Shown here: piece by piece, positions 17,636 to 25,370 of the stretch
Position numbering within the stretch: the stretch's first letter is position 1
How the letters are laid out: every line of letters starts with the position of its first letter
Assembly: GCF_006782915.1 (NCBI RefSeq)
Contig: NZ_VCNP01000038.1
Span: forward strand, 1 to 52,556
Length of the DNA: 52,556 nt
Source: Streptomyces calvus
GTDB taxonomy: Bacteria > Actinomycetota > Actinomycetes > Streptomycetales > Streptomycetaceae
Direction of reading: 5' to 3'
Notes under the pieces: generated by a model
What the model saw: only the letters and a program-made list of their open reading frames with translations
What the model was told of the DNA's origin: nothing
Databases searched by the model: none
Position numbers and translations under genes: made by a program

Positions 17636-18292
17636 ATGACAGAGCAGGCCACCACCGGTACCCGCTGGCATCTGACCGGCGACTGGTTCGATGTGTGCAA
17701 GTGCGCCATACCGTGTCCCTGTACGTTCGCCCAGCCCCCGACCTACGGCGACTGCGAAGGCGTGCTGGTCTGGCACATCAAGGAGGGCAGTTTCGGGGAC
17801 GTGCGGCTCGACGGCCTCAACGTCCTGATGCTCGGTTCGTTCACCGGCAATCCGTGGGCCGGCACGCACACCGACCCGTACGCCGCGGTCTTCTTCGACG
17901 AGCGCGCCGACGAGCGGCAGCGCGGGGCGCTCGGGGCGATCTTCGGTGGTGAGGCGGGCGGCTGGCCGGCGCAGTTCGGGGAGATGTTCCACCCCGAGAT
18001 GCGCGGCATGGACTACGCCCCGGTCCACGTCGAGATCGACGAGGACCTCGCCACATGGCGGGCCGAGGTGCCCGGCCGTGTCACCGCCACGGCCGAGGCG
18101 CTGACCGGGCCCACGACGCCGGACGGCGCGCGCGTCCAGGTCCACAACGCCCCCGGCTCCGAGGTCGGCCCCGGCCAGGTCGCCACCTGGGGACGGGCCA
18201 CCGCCGACCGCGCCGACGCGTTCGGCTTCACCTGGGAGCGCTCGGGGAAGTCGAGCAAGTACTTCCCGTTCGACTGGAGCGGACCCGACTAG
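17636..18292 (+). CDS. DUF1326 domain protein with Cys cluster
   Basis: 218 residues, ATG at 17636 with AAGGAGGG upstream. The N-terminus holds the DUF1326 hallmark CKCAIPCPCTF, a cluster of four cysteines likely to bind metal, followed by GDCEGVLVWHI and GLNVLMLGSFTGNPW. There is no signal peptide. DUF1326 genes are repeatedly found next to DUF2182 membrane-protein genes, as here, where the partner lies convergently 70 bp downstream. That neighbourhood points to a shared metal-related role. The reaction, if any, is not known to me. Confidence 0.85.
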   Translation: MTEQATTGTRWHLTGDWFDVCKCAIPCPCTFAQPPTYGDCEGVLVWHIKEGSFGDVRLDGLNVLMLGSFTGNPWAGTHTDPYAAVFFDERADERQRGALGAIFGGEAGGWPAQFGEMFHPEMRGMDYAPVHVEIDEDLATWRAEVPGRVTATAEALTGPTTPDGARVQVHNAPGSEVGPGQVATWGRATADRADAFGFTWERSGKSSKYFPFDWSGPD

Positions 18293-18362
18293 GAGACCTG
18301 TCCGCCGGCCCCCGGAGCCCGCAGCGGGAGCGTTGCCGGCCGGGTGCGGTTCGTGCGGGGCG

Positions 18363-19205
18363 TCACATGTCGTCCATCGGCGGCATCGCGTCCCGCAGTC
18401 CCGGCAGCAGCCAGTCCTGGAACGGCGCGAGCACCGCCAGGACGAGGAACACGACGCCCACGACCCGCACCAGCAGCGGACCGCGGGACCACAGCTTCTC
18501 CACGAAGATCACCACGGCCAGGGCGGCCATCGCCGCCACGTTCATCATGCCGAGCGGGATCAGGACGACCATCAGGCCCGCGCAGCAGCCGACGCAGTAG
18601 ACACCGTGGTGGAGGCCCACGCGCAGGTCACGGGCCGGTGGCCGGAACCCGGCGTAGCGCACCAGGTGGCTCATGGGGTCGCGGCAGTGCCGCAGGCAGA
18701 CGTTCTTGAGCGGGCCGAGCTGATACAGGCCCGCGAGCAGGAAGGCCGCCGAGCCGATCCAGCGGCCGGCGCCCGGACGGTCCTCCACCACGCCGCCGGT
18801 GAGGGCCAGCGCCGCGTGGGCGAGCAGCCCGAAGGCCGTCCACACCAGCAGGTACCCGCACACGAACTCCGCGGTGCGCGCGGCCCGCGTCCGGCCCGAG
18901 GACTGCCGGCCGATCCCCCGCGCCCAGGTGAGCGCCACCGGGGCCATGGACGGCAGCATCATGGCGGCCGTCATCGTCACCCACAGCAGCAGGAACAGCG
19001 GCAACCCCATCCCCATGGTGCCCGGCTCGATCCCCATGTCCCGCGCCTGGCCGATCGTCAGCACCCAGGCGGGCACCGCGATCAGGACGACGACGGACCA
19101 GGCGGCCGCGAGTTCCCGCGCGGGCAGCAGCCCGCCTCCCCTTCCGGTCGGCGCTGGTGACCGGGCGGGTACGAAGGCGGGGGCGGAGGCCCGGCTGTGA
19201 CGCAT
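18363..19205 (-). CDS. DUF2182 predicted metal-binding membrane protein
   Basis: 280 residues from the ATG at 19205, preceded by CAGGAG; the longer upstream frame runs through the tandem repeat and is not credible. There are about six to seven membrane segments. TM2-3 is Met-rich (MGMGLPLFLLLWVTMTAAMMLPSMAP), and a Cys/His-rich stretch follows (NVCLRHCRDPMSH, then GLHHGVYCVGCCAGLM). The Met/Cys/His pattern is the reason DUF2182 is called metal-binding. The C-terminus ends MPPMDDM. It pairs with the DUF1326 gene in convergent orientation. A perfect 26-bp tandem repeat lies just upstream. Confidence 0.85.
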   Translation of the reverse strand: MRHSRASAPAFVPARSPAPTGRGGGLLPARELAAAWSVVVLIAVPAWVLTIGQARDMGIEPGTMGMGLPLFLLLWVTMTAAMMLPSMAPVALTWARGIGRQSSGRTRAARTAEFVCGYLLVWTAFGLLAHAALALTGGVVEDRPGAGRWIGSAAFLLAGLYQLGPLKNVCLRHCRDPMSHLVRYAGFRPPARDLRVGLHHGVYCVGCCAGLMVVLIPLGMMNVAAMAALAVVIFVEKLWSRGPLLVRVVGVVFLVLAVLAPFQDWLLPGLRDAMPPMDDM

Positions 19206-19280
19206 CGGCGTGTACTCCTGCGGCTGCTTCCAGCACAGCACGTCCGCCCGCCCGGCGCGACCGCGCCGGAGCACGACACC

Positions 19281-19384
19281 GGAGCGCGACGCAGGTGTAC
19301 GGCGCAGGAGCGCGACGCAGGTGTACGGCGCAGGAGCGCGACGCAGGTGTACGGCGCCGGAGCGCGACGCAGGTGTACGGCGCC
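19281..19384. repeat. Perfect 26-bp tandem repeat, four copies
   Basis: Copies at 19281-19306, 19307-19332, 19333-19358 and 19359-19384. Each starts GGAGCGCGACGC, continues AGGTGTACGGCGC, and differs only in the last base (A, A, C, C). A decayed partial copy precedes the array. It lies 76-179 bp upstream of the DUF2182 start, so it covers the likely promoter region. 26 bp is close to two and a half helical turns. Confidence 0.95.
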
Positions 19385-19732
19385 GGTGGACGGCCGGGCT
19401 TCGCGTTCGGCGCTTCTGCACGTGCCGGCTCGCTTCGGCACGTGACGACTCGCTTCCCCAGGTGACGACTCATCGGCCCGTTCCGACTCCTCGGTCGGGG
19501 CACGTGCCGACGCCTCGTCCGGCGCGGACTCATCGGCCCGGCCGGCCGACGGACCGGCGGGAGACCTTGGACCGCCGAGGCCCACCGGTCGGCCCAGCGG
19601 CCCCGGTCGCCGGGCGCCTCCGGACGTCCAAGTCCTCCCGGTCGGCCCAGCGGCCCCGGACGACCGAGCGGCCCCGGACGACCGGGCGCCCCCGGACGGC
19701 CGGGGGCGCCCATACGGTCGGGGCGGGCGGGC
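19385..19732. other. Low-complexity GC-rich intergenic DNA
   Basis: No gene seen. It holds repeated short blocks, including CACGTG/GACGACTC blocks around 19438-19475 and, from about 19580, tandem variants of CGGCCCAGCGGCCCCGGACGA. This is the downstream flank of the FAD oxidoreductase (minus strand). Confidence 0.6.
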
Positions 19733-20944
19733 TCAGGCCGATGCCTCGGCCGTCTCCGCCGGGCCCGGCCGGCCCGCCGCCTGCTCGTGCAGGGCGCGGC
19801 GGCGCCGCACCGGCAGGCCGAACGTCGGGTTGGCGGCGCTCCAGGCCGCGCCCTTGCAGATCAGCTCCTTGTAGAGGGCGGCGAACCGTCCCGTCAGCGC
19901 CGCGCGGACGGCCCGGTCGTCGGCGGTGACGTACTGGATGAGGCCCTCCTTGCGGCCCAGCGAGATGCACTGGTTGAAGTAGCGGATCGTCCCCTTCGGC
20001 GGCTTCCCGCCGGTCAGCCGCGCCGTGATGGCGTCGGCCGCGTGCAGTGCGGTGAAGCCGCCCGAGGCGCACGACATCCGCAGCGGCTTGCCGCCGGCGC
20101 CCATGGCCAGCGCCGCGTCGCCGATGGCGTACACGTCCGGGTGCGAGACCGAGCGCATGGTGTGGTCGACCACGACCTGGCCCGTGTCGGTGACCTCCAG
20201 CGCGGTCGCCCGGGCGATCGGGTGGACGGCGAAGCCGGTGGTCCACACGGTGACCGCGGCCGGGAGGGAGGCGCCGTCGGCGGTGGTGACGCGGTCGGCG
20301 TCGACGCGGGTGACGGTGGTGTGCTCGTGCGCGGTGATGCCGAGCCGGCCGAAGACCTTCCGCAGGTGCCGGCGGCCCTTCGGGGAGAGCCAGTCGCCGA
20401 GGCCGCCGCGGGCGGCGAGGGCGACGTCGAGGTCCGGGCGGGACTCGGCGATCTCGGTCGCGGCCTCCAGCCCGGTGAGGCCGCCGCCCACCACGACCAC
20501 GGACTCCCCGGCGCCCAGGCCGGCCAGGCGCTCGCGCAGCCGGAGCGCGCCGGGCGGGCCGGCGATCTCGTGGGCGTGCTCGGTGGTGCCGGGGACGCCC
20601 TGGTCGTTCCAGCCGCTGCCGAGGGCGTACACGAGGGTGTCGTACGCGAGTTCCTCGGCCTCGCCGTCGGGGCCGGTGACGGCGACGGTCCTGCGGTCGA
20701 CGTCGACGCCGGTGACCTTCGCCTGCCGCAGTTCGACGCCGGTGCCGGCGAACATCGCGGCGAGCGGCCGCGACGTCAGCTCCTGGCCGGTCGCGAGCTG
20801 GTGCATCCGGACGCGCTCGACGAAGTCGGGTTCCGCGTTGACGAGGGTGACGGCGACGTCGTCGCGGTGCAGCCGCTTGGCGAGGCGTCCGGCCGCGACG
20901 GCTCCGGTGTATCCGGCTCCGAGGACGATGATGCGGTGCTGCAT
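19733..20944 (-). CDS. NAD(P)/FAD-dependent oxidoreductase (NDH-2-like), ECF41 partner
   Basis: 403 residues, ATG at 20944. The N-terminal FAD Rossmann motif is VLGAGYTGAVAAGRL (about residues 7-21), the NAD(P) motif is VVVVGGGLTGLEAATEI in the middle, and the FAD-ribityl motif is DVYAIGDAA. The plan matches type II NADH dehydrogenase-like flavoproteins. No C-terminal membrane helix is obvious. It lies 92 bp downstream of an ECF41 sigma-factor gene on the same strand; ECF41 sigmas are characteristically next to a carboxymuconolactone decarboxylase, oxidoreductase or epimerase gene that they control, and this gene fills that place. The C-terminal tail (ALHEQAAGRPGPAETAEASA) is disordered. Confidence 0.87.
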   Translation of the reverse strand: MQHRIIVLGAGYTGAVAAGRLAKRLHRDDVAVTLVNAEPDFVERVRMHQLATGQELTSRPLAAMFAGTGVELRQAKVTGVDVDRRTVAVTGPDGEAEELAYDTLVYALGSGWNDQGVPGTTEHAHEIAGPPGALRLRERLAGLGAGESVVVVGGGLTGLEAATEIAESRPDLDVALAARGGLGDWLSPKGRRHLRKVFGRLGITAHEHTTVTRVDADRVTTADGASLPAAVTVWTTGFAVHPIARATALEVTDTGQVVVDHTMRSVSHPDVYAIGDAALAMGAGGKPLRMSCASGGFTALHAADAITARLTGGKPPKGTIRYFNQCISLGRKEGLIQYVTADDRAVRAALTGRFAALYKELICKGAAWSAANPTFGLPVRRRRALHEQAAGRPGPAETAEASA

Positions 20945-21014
20945 GGCTTGCTCCTGTCGTCAGCGGGTTCGCCCCTTGAACCGGGCGGCCCGCCGATCCC
21001 TGACAGGAGGAGCT

Positions 21015-21030
21015 TGTGATGCGCGTCACA
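21015..21030. promoter_or_regulatory. Perfect CRP-type palindrome TGTGA-N6-TCACA
   Basis: TGTGATGCGCGTCACA, identical in its arms to the core of the CRP/FNR-family consensus. It sits in the 92-bp gap between the sigma gene stop and the oxidoreductase start (minus strand), 71 bp upstream of that start. Streptomycetes have a Crp protein with a related site. Alternatively the TGTGAC half could be part of an ECF-type promoter. Confidence 0.5.
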
Positions 21031-21036
21031 TAGTGG

Positions 21037-21981
21037 TCAGAAGGCGGTGAACAGGGGTTCGCCGTGGTCGGTGGCGGTCCAGTGCCGGGTCACGCGCTCC
21101 AGCTTGTCGGGGTTGACCTGGCTGCGGATGGCGGTGATGCCCTCGGCGGTCACCTCCAGGCACATCACGCCGATGACCCGGCCGTCGACCACCACCACGA
21201 CGGCGGGTTCGCCGTTGGCGGTGGTGGCGTAGAGCCCGGCCTGCCCGCCGAGCAGGGCGCGCTTGGCCTGGCCGGGCTTGAACAGGCCCCGCAGGAACTT
21301 CGCGACCGCGACCGCGCCCTCGAACGCCTTGGCGCGGGCCGGGACCTTGCCGCCGCCGTCGCCGATCGCGACGGCGTCCGCGGTGAGCAGCCGCACCAGC
21401 GGTTCGGTCCGGCCGCTGGTGGCCGCCGCGAGGAACTCGTCGACGATGCGCCGGGCGGCGGCCTCGTCGATGTCGCTGCGGGCCTTGCCGTCCGCGACGT
21501 GCCTCTTGGCGCGGTGCAGGATCTGCTGGCTGGCGGTCTCGGACACGTCGAGGATCTCGGCGATCTCCCGGTGCGTGTAGCCGAACGCCTCCCGCAGGAC
21601 GTACACGGCCCGCTCGTTGGGCGAGAGCCGTTCCAGCAGGACGAGGACCGCGTACGAGACCGACTCGCGCTGTTCGGCGCTGTCGGCGGGGCCGAGCATC
21701 GGGTCGCCGGCGATCAGCGGCTCGGGGAGCCAGGCGCCGACGTAGGTCTCCCGGCGGGCCCGGGCGGAGGTCAGCTGGTTGAGGCACAGGTTGGTGAGCA
21801 CCTTGGTCAGCCACGCCTCCGGGACCCTGATGTGCTCGGTGTCGGCGTCCTGCCAGCGCAGGAACGTCTCCTGCACGGCGTCCTCGGCCTCGCTCGCGGA
21901 GCCGAGGAGACGGTAGGCGATGGCCTCCAGCCGGGGCCTGGAGGCCATGAACCGGTCGACGTCGTGCGCGGTCAGGGCCAT
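21037..21981 (-). CDS. sigJ: ECF41-family RNA polymerase sigma factor (SigJ type)
   Basis: 314 residues from the ATG at 21981 (MALTAHDVDRF). Sigma region 2 is about residues 8-75, region 4 about 105-165 (LSPNERAVYVLREAFGYTHREIAEILDVS). The long SnoaL/NTF2-like C-terminal extension is what distinguishes ECF41. All three published ECF41 signatures are present: WLPEP (84-88), DGGGK (208-212) and NPDKL (290-294). In this group the extension takes the place of an anti-sigma factor, both activating and restraining the sigma. No anti-sigma gene is adjacent, which agrees. The likely target is the downstream flavoprotein gene. Confidence 0.9.
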   Translation of the reverse strand: MALTAHDVDRFMASRPRLEAIAYRLLGSASEAEDAVQETFLRWQDADTEHIRVPEAWLTKVLTNLCLNQLTSARARRETYVGAWLPEPLIAGDPMLGPADSAEQRESVSYAVLVLLERLSPNERAVYVLREAFGYTHREIAEILDVSETASQQILHRAKRHVADGKARSDIDEAAARRIVDEFLAAATSGRTEPLVRLLTADAVAIGDGGGKVPARAKAFEGAVAVAKFLRGLFKPGQAKRALLGGQAGLYATTANGEPAVVVVVDGRVIGVMCLEVTAEGITAIRSQVNPDKLERVTRHWTATDHGEPLFTAF

Positions 21982-22135
21982 GCCACGGATCCTAGCCCGC
22001 ACACCGCGCACGGGCCGGGCGGATTGGGAGCCCGATCGCTCGGTCACGGCCCGTCGCCGGCGGCCCGCCCGCCGGGCCGGCCGGACCGGCCGGCCGAGGG
22101 AGCCCACGCGACGGACTGGCGGTCGGTGCGGTGTG

Positions 22136-22630
22136 TCAGCGGCGCCGGCCGGTCCGGGACGTCCCTATCGCCAGGTCCGTGCGCGCCGCCTTGTGGAGGT
22201 CGTTCAGCGCGTCGATGAGCGCGGGACCCAGCAGCTCACGGTCGGCGTCCGGCGTGTCCTGCGGGCGGCGGGCGCACCTCAGCAGGTCCCAGAGGCACTC
22301 GTTGACCGTCGACGCGGCCTGCGAGGCGGTGTTCTCCGCCAGCAGCACGAACCCCTCGAACAGCACGGAGCGCCGGGCCTCGGCCGCCTCCATCTCCAGC
22401 AGCGCCTCCGACGGGTCCTCGCCCCGCTCCCGGACGTCCAGCACCCGCCCGGCGAACCGGGCCGTCTCCTTCACGCAGGAGACGTACTCCACGTAGGAGT
22501 CGAGTGTGCGCTCGTCCCACCGGGTGGCCATGGCCTGCCGGAACTTGGCCCGCTCGGCCAGGGTCGTGGCGAAGAACGACGTGACCGCGCCCAGCAGGAC
22601 ACCCACCAGAGTGATGATCTGACTCGCCAT
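22136..22630 (-). CDS. Small membrane-anchored protein, unknown
   Basis: 164 residues, ATG at 22630. One N-terminal membrane segment (SQIITLVGVLLGAVTSFFATTLA, residues 3-25) is followed by a long, charged helical cytosolic part containing AERAKFRQAMATRWDERTL, RVLDVRERGEDPSEALLEM and LWDLLRCARRPQDTPDADREL. No enzymatic motif is visible. The C-terminus is basic (GTSRTGRRR). It stands alone on the minus strand between the sigma gene and the divergent secreted esterase-like gene. I cannot assign a function; a membrane-tethered regulatory or structural helix is all that can be said. Confidence 0.75.
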   Translation of the reverse strand: MASQIITLVGVLLGAVTSFFATTLAERAKFRQAMATRWDERTLDSYVEYVSCVKETARFAGRVLDVRERGEDPSEALLEMEAAEARRSVLFEGFVLLAENTASQAASTVNECLWDLLRCARRPQDTPDADRELLGPALIDALNDLHKAARTDLAIGTSRTGRRR

Positions 22631-22848
22631 GTGGATCAAGGTAGCGGCACGCACGGCTCCGCGGGCCGATACCGCGGGTTCGGCGGCACCGGCGGAAGGC
22701 TCACCGCGCTCGGCGGGCGGCCGGCCCCCGCCCGTCCGGTTCCGCCGCCGCACGGAGGCGTACGCGGAACCGCGCACCGGACAGGTCGCTCTTCTCCTGT
22801 TGTTCACCGCCGCGCCTGCCGGTCCTGGCCGCCGGGTGGGACGATCCG

Positions 22849-22883
22849 GCTCCGCAGTGGGGCACTCCGCTCCGCAGCGGAGC
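22849..22883. promoter_or_regulatory. Duplicated 15-bp palindrome upstream of the phytase-like gene
   Basis: GCTCCGCAGCGGAGC (22869-22883) is a perfect palindrome with 7-bp arms. An imperfect copy, GCTCCGCAGTGGGGC, lies at 22849-22863, exactly 20 bp away (two helical turns). Both sit just before the ribosome site of the gene at 22898. They could be an operator pair, or a hairpin in the 5' leader. Confidence 0.45.
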
Positions 22884-22897
22884 ACACCGGAGGAACG

Positions 22898-25270
22898 ATG
22901 CTGCCGAAGAGAACCCACGCCGCGCTCGCGGCCCTGGCCGTGACCGCGGGTGCCCTGGCGGGCGCGGGCACGGCGAGCGCGGACCAGAACGCGGGCGCGG
23001 GTGCCGCGCGCGCGGAGCGGCACGCGGGTGCGGAGCGGCACGCGGGTGCGGGCCATGCGCCGCCGCGGCCCGTGGCCTTCGAACGCACCGCCACCTACCC
23101 GGTGTTCCACAACCGTCCGGCCGGGGAGGACGCCGCCGCCGAGACCGTCGCCGAGATCTCCGCGACCAGCGAGGACGGCCGCACCCTCGTCCACACCGAC
23201 GCCGCCGCCCGGCGGATCGGCTTCCTCGACATCGGCGACCCCGGCCGGCCCAAGGGTCTCGGCACGCTGTCGCTGGCCTCGCTGGGCGACGCGGAGGACG
23301 AGCCGACCTCGGTGACCGTCGTCGGCGACCACGTGCTGGTCGTGGTGAACACCAGCGCGAGCCACGCGCACCCCTCCGGCCGTCTCGACGTCGTCTCGCT
23401 CACCACCCGCGAGCGGGTGGCGAGCCACGACCTCGGTGGCCAGCCCGACTCGATCGCGCTCAGCAAGGACAAGCGGTACGCCGCCGTCGCCGTCGAGAAC
23501 GAGCGCGACGAGGACGCCGCCCCGGCCGGCGGCGAGAAGGGCGATCTGCCGCAGGCGCCCGCCGGGTTCCTGCAGATCGTGGACCTGAAGGGTGCCTCGC
23601 CCGGCGCGTGGGGCCTGCGCAAGGTGCCGCTGACCGGTGCCGACGGCTCCGCGCTGCCCGCGCTCACCGCCGCCGGGATCACCGAACCCACCGATCCCGA
23701 GCCGGAGTACGTCTCCGTCAACGGCCGGGGACAGCTCGTCGTGACGCTCCAGGAGAACAACGGCATCGTCCTGGTCGACCTGCGCTCGGGACGCATCACC
23801 AAGGCGTTCTCCGCCGGTACGGCGTCGGTGCGCGGCGTCGACACCGTCGAGGACGGCGTGATCGACCAGAGCGGGTCGCTGACCGGCGTGCCGCGCGAGC
23901 CGGACGCCGTCGCCTGGCTCGACGACCGCTACCTGGCGACCGCCAACGAGGGCGACTGGAAGGGCGGTTCGCGCGGCTGGAGCGTCTTCGACAGCCGCAC
24001 CGGCACGGTCGTCTGGGACGCGGGCGCCGGCTTCGAGCACCTGGCCGCGCGCCACGGACTGCTGAACGAGGACCGCTCCGAGAACAAGGGCACCGAGCCG
24101 GAGGGCCTGGCCGTCGCCACGTACGACGGTGTGCGCTACGCCTTCGTCGGCTCCGAGCGGAGCAACTTCGTCGCCGTCTACGACGTCAGCCGGCCCGGCA
24201 GGCCGGTGTTCCGGCAGGTCCTGCCGACCACCAACGGCCCCGAGGGGCTGCTGCCGATCCCGTCGCGCGGGCTGCTCGCCGTCTCCAGCGAGGAGGACGA
24301 CGCCGCCGCGGGCGTACGCGCCACGGTCGGCCTGTTCCGGCTGGGCGGCGGCACGCCCGCCTTCCCGTCGGTCGTCTCGGCGTCCGGCTCCGCCGGCACC
24401 CCGATCGGCTGGGGCGCGCTCGGCGCGCTGTCGGCGGTCCCGGGCCGTCCCGACGAGCTGTACACCGTCACCGACGCCGCGTACGCCACCACCCGCGTCC
24501 TCACCGTCGACACCCGCCGCACGCCGGCCGTGATCAAGCGGGAGCTGACGGTCCGGGACGCCGCGGGCCGGCCGGCCGGCTACGACGCCGAGGGGATCTT
24601 CGCCCGTCCACAGGGCGGGTTCTGGCTGGCCGTCGAGGGGAGGACGGGCGCCGGGAACAACTTGGTGCGCCTGGACCGGTCCGGTGTCACGCGGCAGGTC
24701 GTGCCGCTTCCCGCGGACGTCGCCGCGGGCCTCGGCGCGCAGGGCTTCGAGGGCGTCACCGCCACCACCGGCGCCGACGGCCGCGAGATCGTGTGGGCCG
24801 CCCTGCAGCGCGGCGTCCAGGGCGACCCGGCGGGCGTGGTGCGGCTCGGCCGCTACGACGTCCGGGCCGGCACCTGGAGCTGGTACGGCTACCGGCTCGA
24901 CACCACCAGTACGCCCGGCGACTGGATCGGCCTGTCGGAGATCACCGCGGTCGGCGGCCGGCTCGCCGTCGTCGAGCGCGACAAGCTGAACGGTCCGGCG
25001 GCCAGGATCAAGCGGATCCACGCGGTCGACCTGCCGCGCGGGGCCGCACCGGAGGGCGCGCTCACCGTGCTGCCGAAGCGGCTCGTCCACGACGTGCTGC
25101 CCGACCTGCGCGCCACGAAGGGCTGGACGCAGGAGAAGCTGGAAGGGTTCGCCGTGGCGGGCAACGGCCGCGTCTTCGCCGTGACCGACAACGACGGCCT
25201 GGACGACTCCACCGGCGAGACGGTCTTCCTCGACCTCGGCAGCCGCCGCGGGATGTTCGGCCGCGACTGA
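22898..25270 (+). CDS. Secreted phytase-esterase-like / choice-of-anchor beta-propeller protein
   Basis: 790 residues, ATG at 22898 with CGGAGGAA upstream. The signal peptide is MLPKRTHAALAALAVTAGAL and ends about GTASA. A repeat-derived AERHAGAERHAGAGHA stretch follows. Residues ~60-450 form a beta-propeller with PEYVSVNGRGQLVVTLQENN and LATANEGDWKGG, typical of choice-of-anchor/alkaline-phosphatase-associated propellers. Residues ~470-790 match the 'esterase-like activity of phytase' domain (YDAEGIFARPQGGFWLAVEG, QGFEGVTATTG, KLEGFAVAGNGRVFAVTDND). A role in extracellular phosphate-ester metabolism is possible but unproven. A terminator follows. Confidence 0.8.
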   Translation: MLPKRTHAALAALAVTAGALAGAGTASADQNAGAGAARAERHAGAERHAGAGHAPPRPVAFERTATYPVFHNRPAGEDAAAETVAEISATSEDGRTLVHTDAAARRIGFLDIGDPGRPKGLGTLSLASLGDAEDEPTSVTVVGDHVLVVVNTSASHAHPSGRLDVVSLTTRERVASHDLGGQPDSIALSKDKRYAAVAVENERDEDAAPAGGEKGDLPQAPAGFLQIVDLKGASPGAWGLRKVPLTGADGSALPALTAAGITEPTDPEPEYVSVNGRGQLVVTLQENNGIVLVDLRSGRITKAFSAGTASVRGVDTVEDGVIDQSGSLTGVPREPDAVAWLDDRYLATANEGDWKGGSRGWSVFDSRTGTVVWDAGAGFEHLAARHGLLNEDRSENKGTEPEGLAVATYDGVRYAFVGSERSNFVAVYDVSRPGRPVFRQVLPTTNGPEGLLPIPSRGLLAVSSEEDDAAAGVRATVGLFRLGGGTPAFPSVVSASGSAGTPIGWGALGALSAVPGRPDELYTVTDAAYATTRVLTVDTRRTPAVIKRELTVRDAAGRPAGYDAEGIFARPQGGFWLAVEGRTGAGNNLVRLDRSGVTRQVVPLPADVAAGLGAQGFEGVTATTGADGREIVWAALQRGVQGDPAGVVRLGRYDVRAGTWSWYGYRLDTTSTPGDWIGLSEITAVGGRLAVVERDKLNGPAARIKRIHAVDLPRGAAPEGALTVLPKRLVHDVLPDLRATKGWTQEKLEGFAVAGNGRVFAVTDNDGLDDSTGETVFLDLGSRRGMFGRD

Positions 25271-25287
25271 CCGGGACGGACCGGCGG

Positions 25288-25316
25288 GGAGCGGCCCGCG
25301 CGCCGGAGGCCGCTCC
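25288..25316 (+). terminator. Hairpin after the phytase-esterase-like gene
   Basis: GGAGCGGCC (25288-25296) pairs perfectly with GGCCGCTCC (25308-25316), loop 11 nt; it lies 18 bp after the stop and just before the iron box. Confidence 0.7.
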
Positions 25317-25333
25317 TCCCCCACCGCGTACTC

Positions 25334-25352
25334 TTAGGCCAGCCTTGGCTAA
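25334..25352. promoter_or_regulatory. Iron box (DmdR1/IdeR-type operator) before the siderophore importer
   Basis: TTAGGCCAGCCTTGGCTAA, 19 bp, matches the actinobacterial iron-box consensus TTAGGTTAGGCTAACCTAA at most outer positions and is itself an imperfect palindrome. It lies 19 bp before the ATG of the first permease gene, so iron-loaded DmdR/IdeR would block transcription. Known: this family represses iron uptake under iron sufficiency. Confidence 0.85.
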
Positions 25353-25370
25353 GTGATACGGAGAGGGTGG

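Noticed and set aside
19281..19384. CRISPR array
   Set aside because: The 26-bp units are directly abutting with no unique spacers, and no cas gene is present.
22136..25324. 1062-aa minus-strand open frame
   Set aside because: Most of it is antisense to the phytase-esterase-like gene. Only its last 164 residues (from the ATG at 22630) look like a real protein and are annotated as such.
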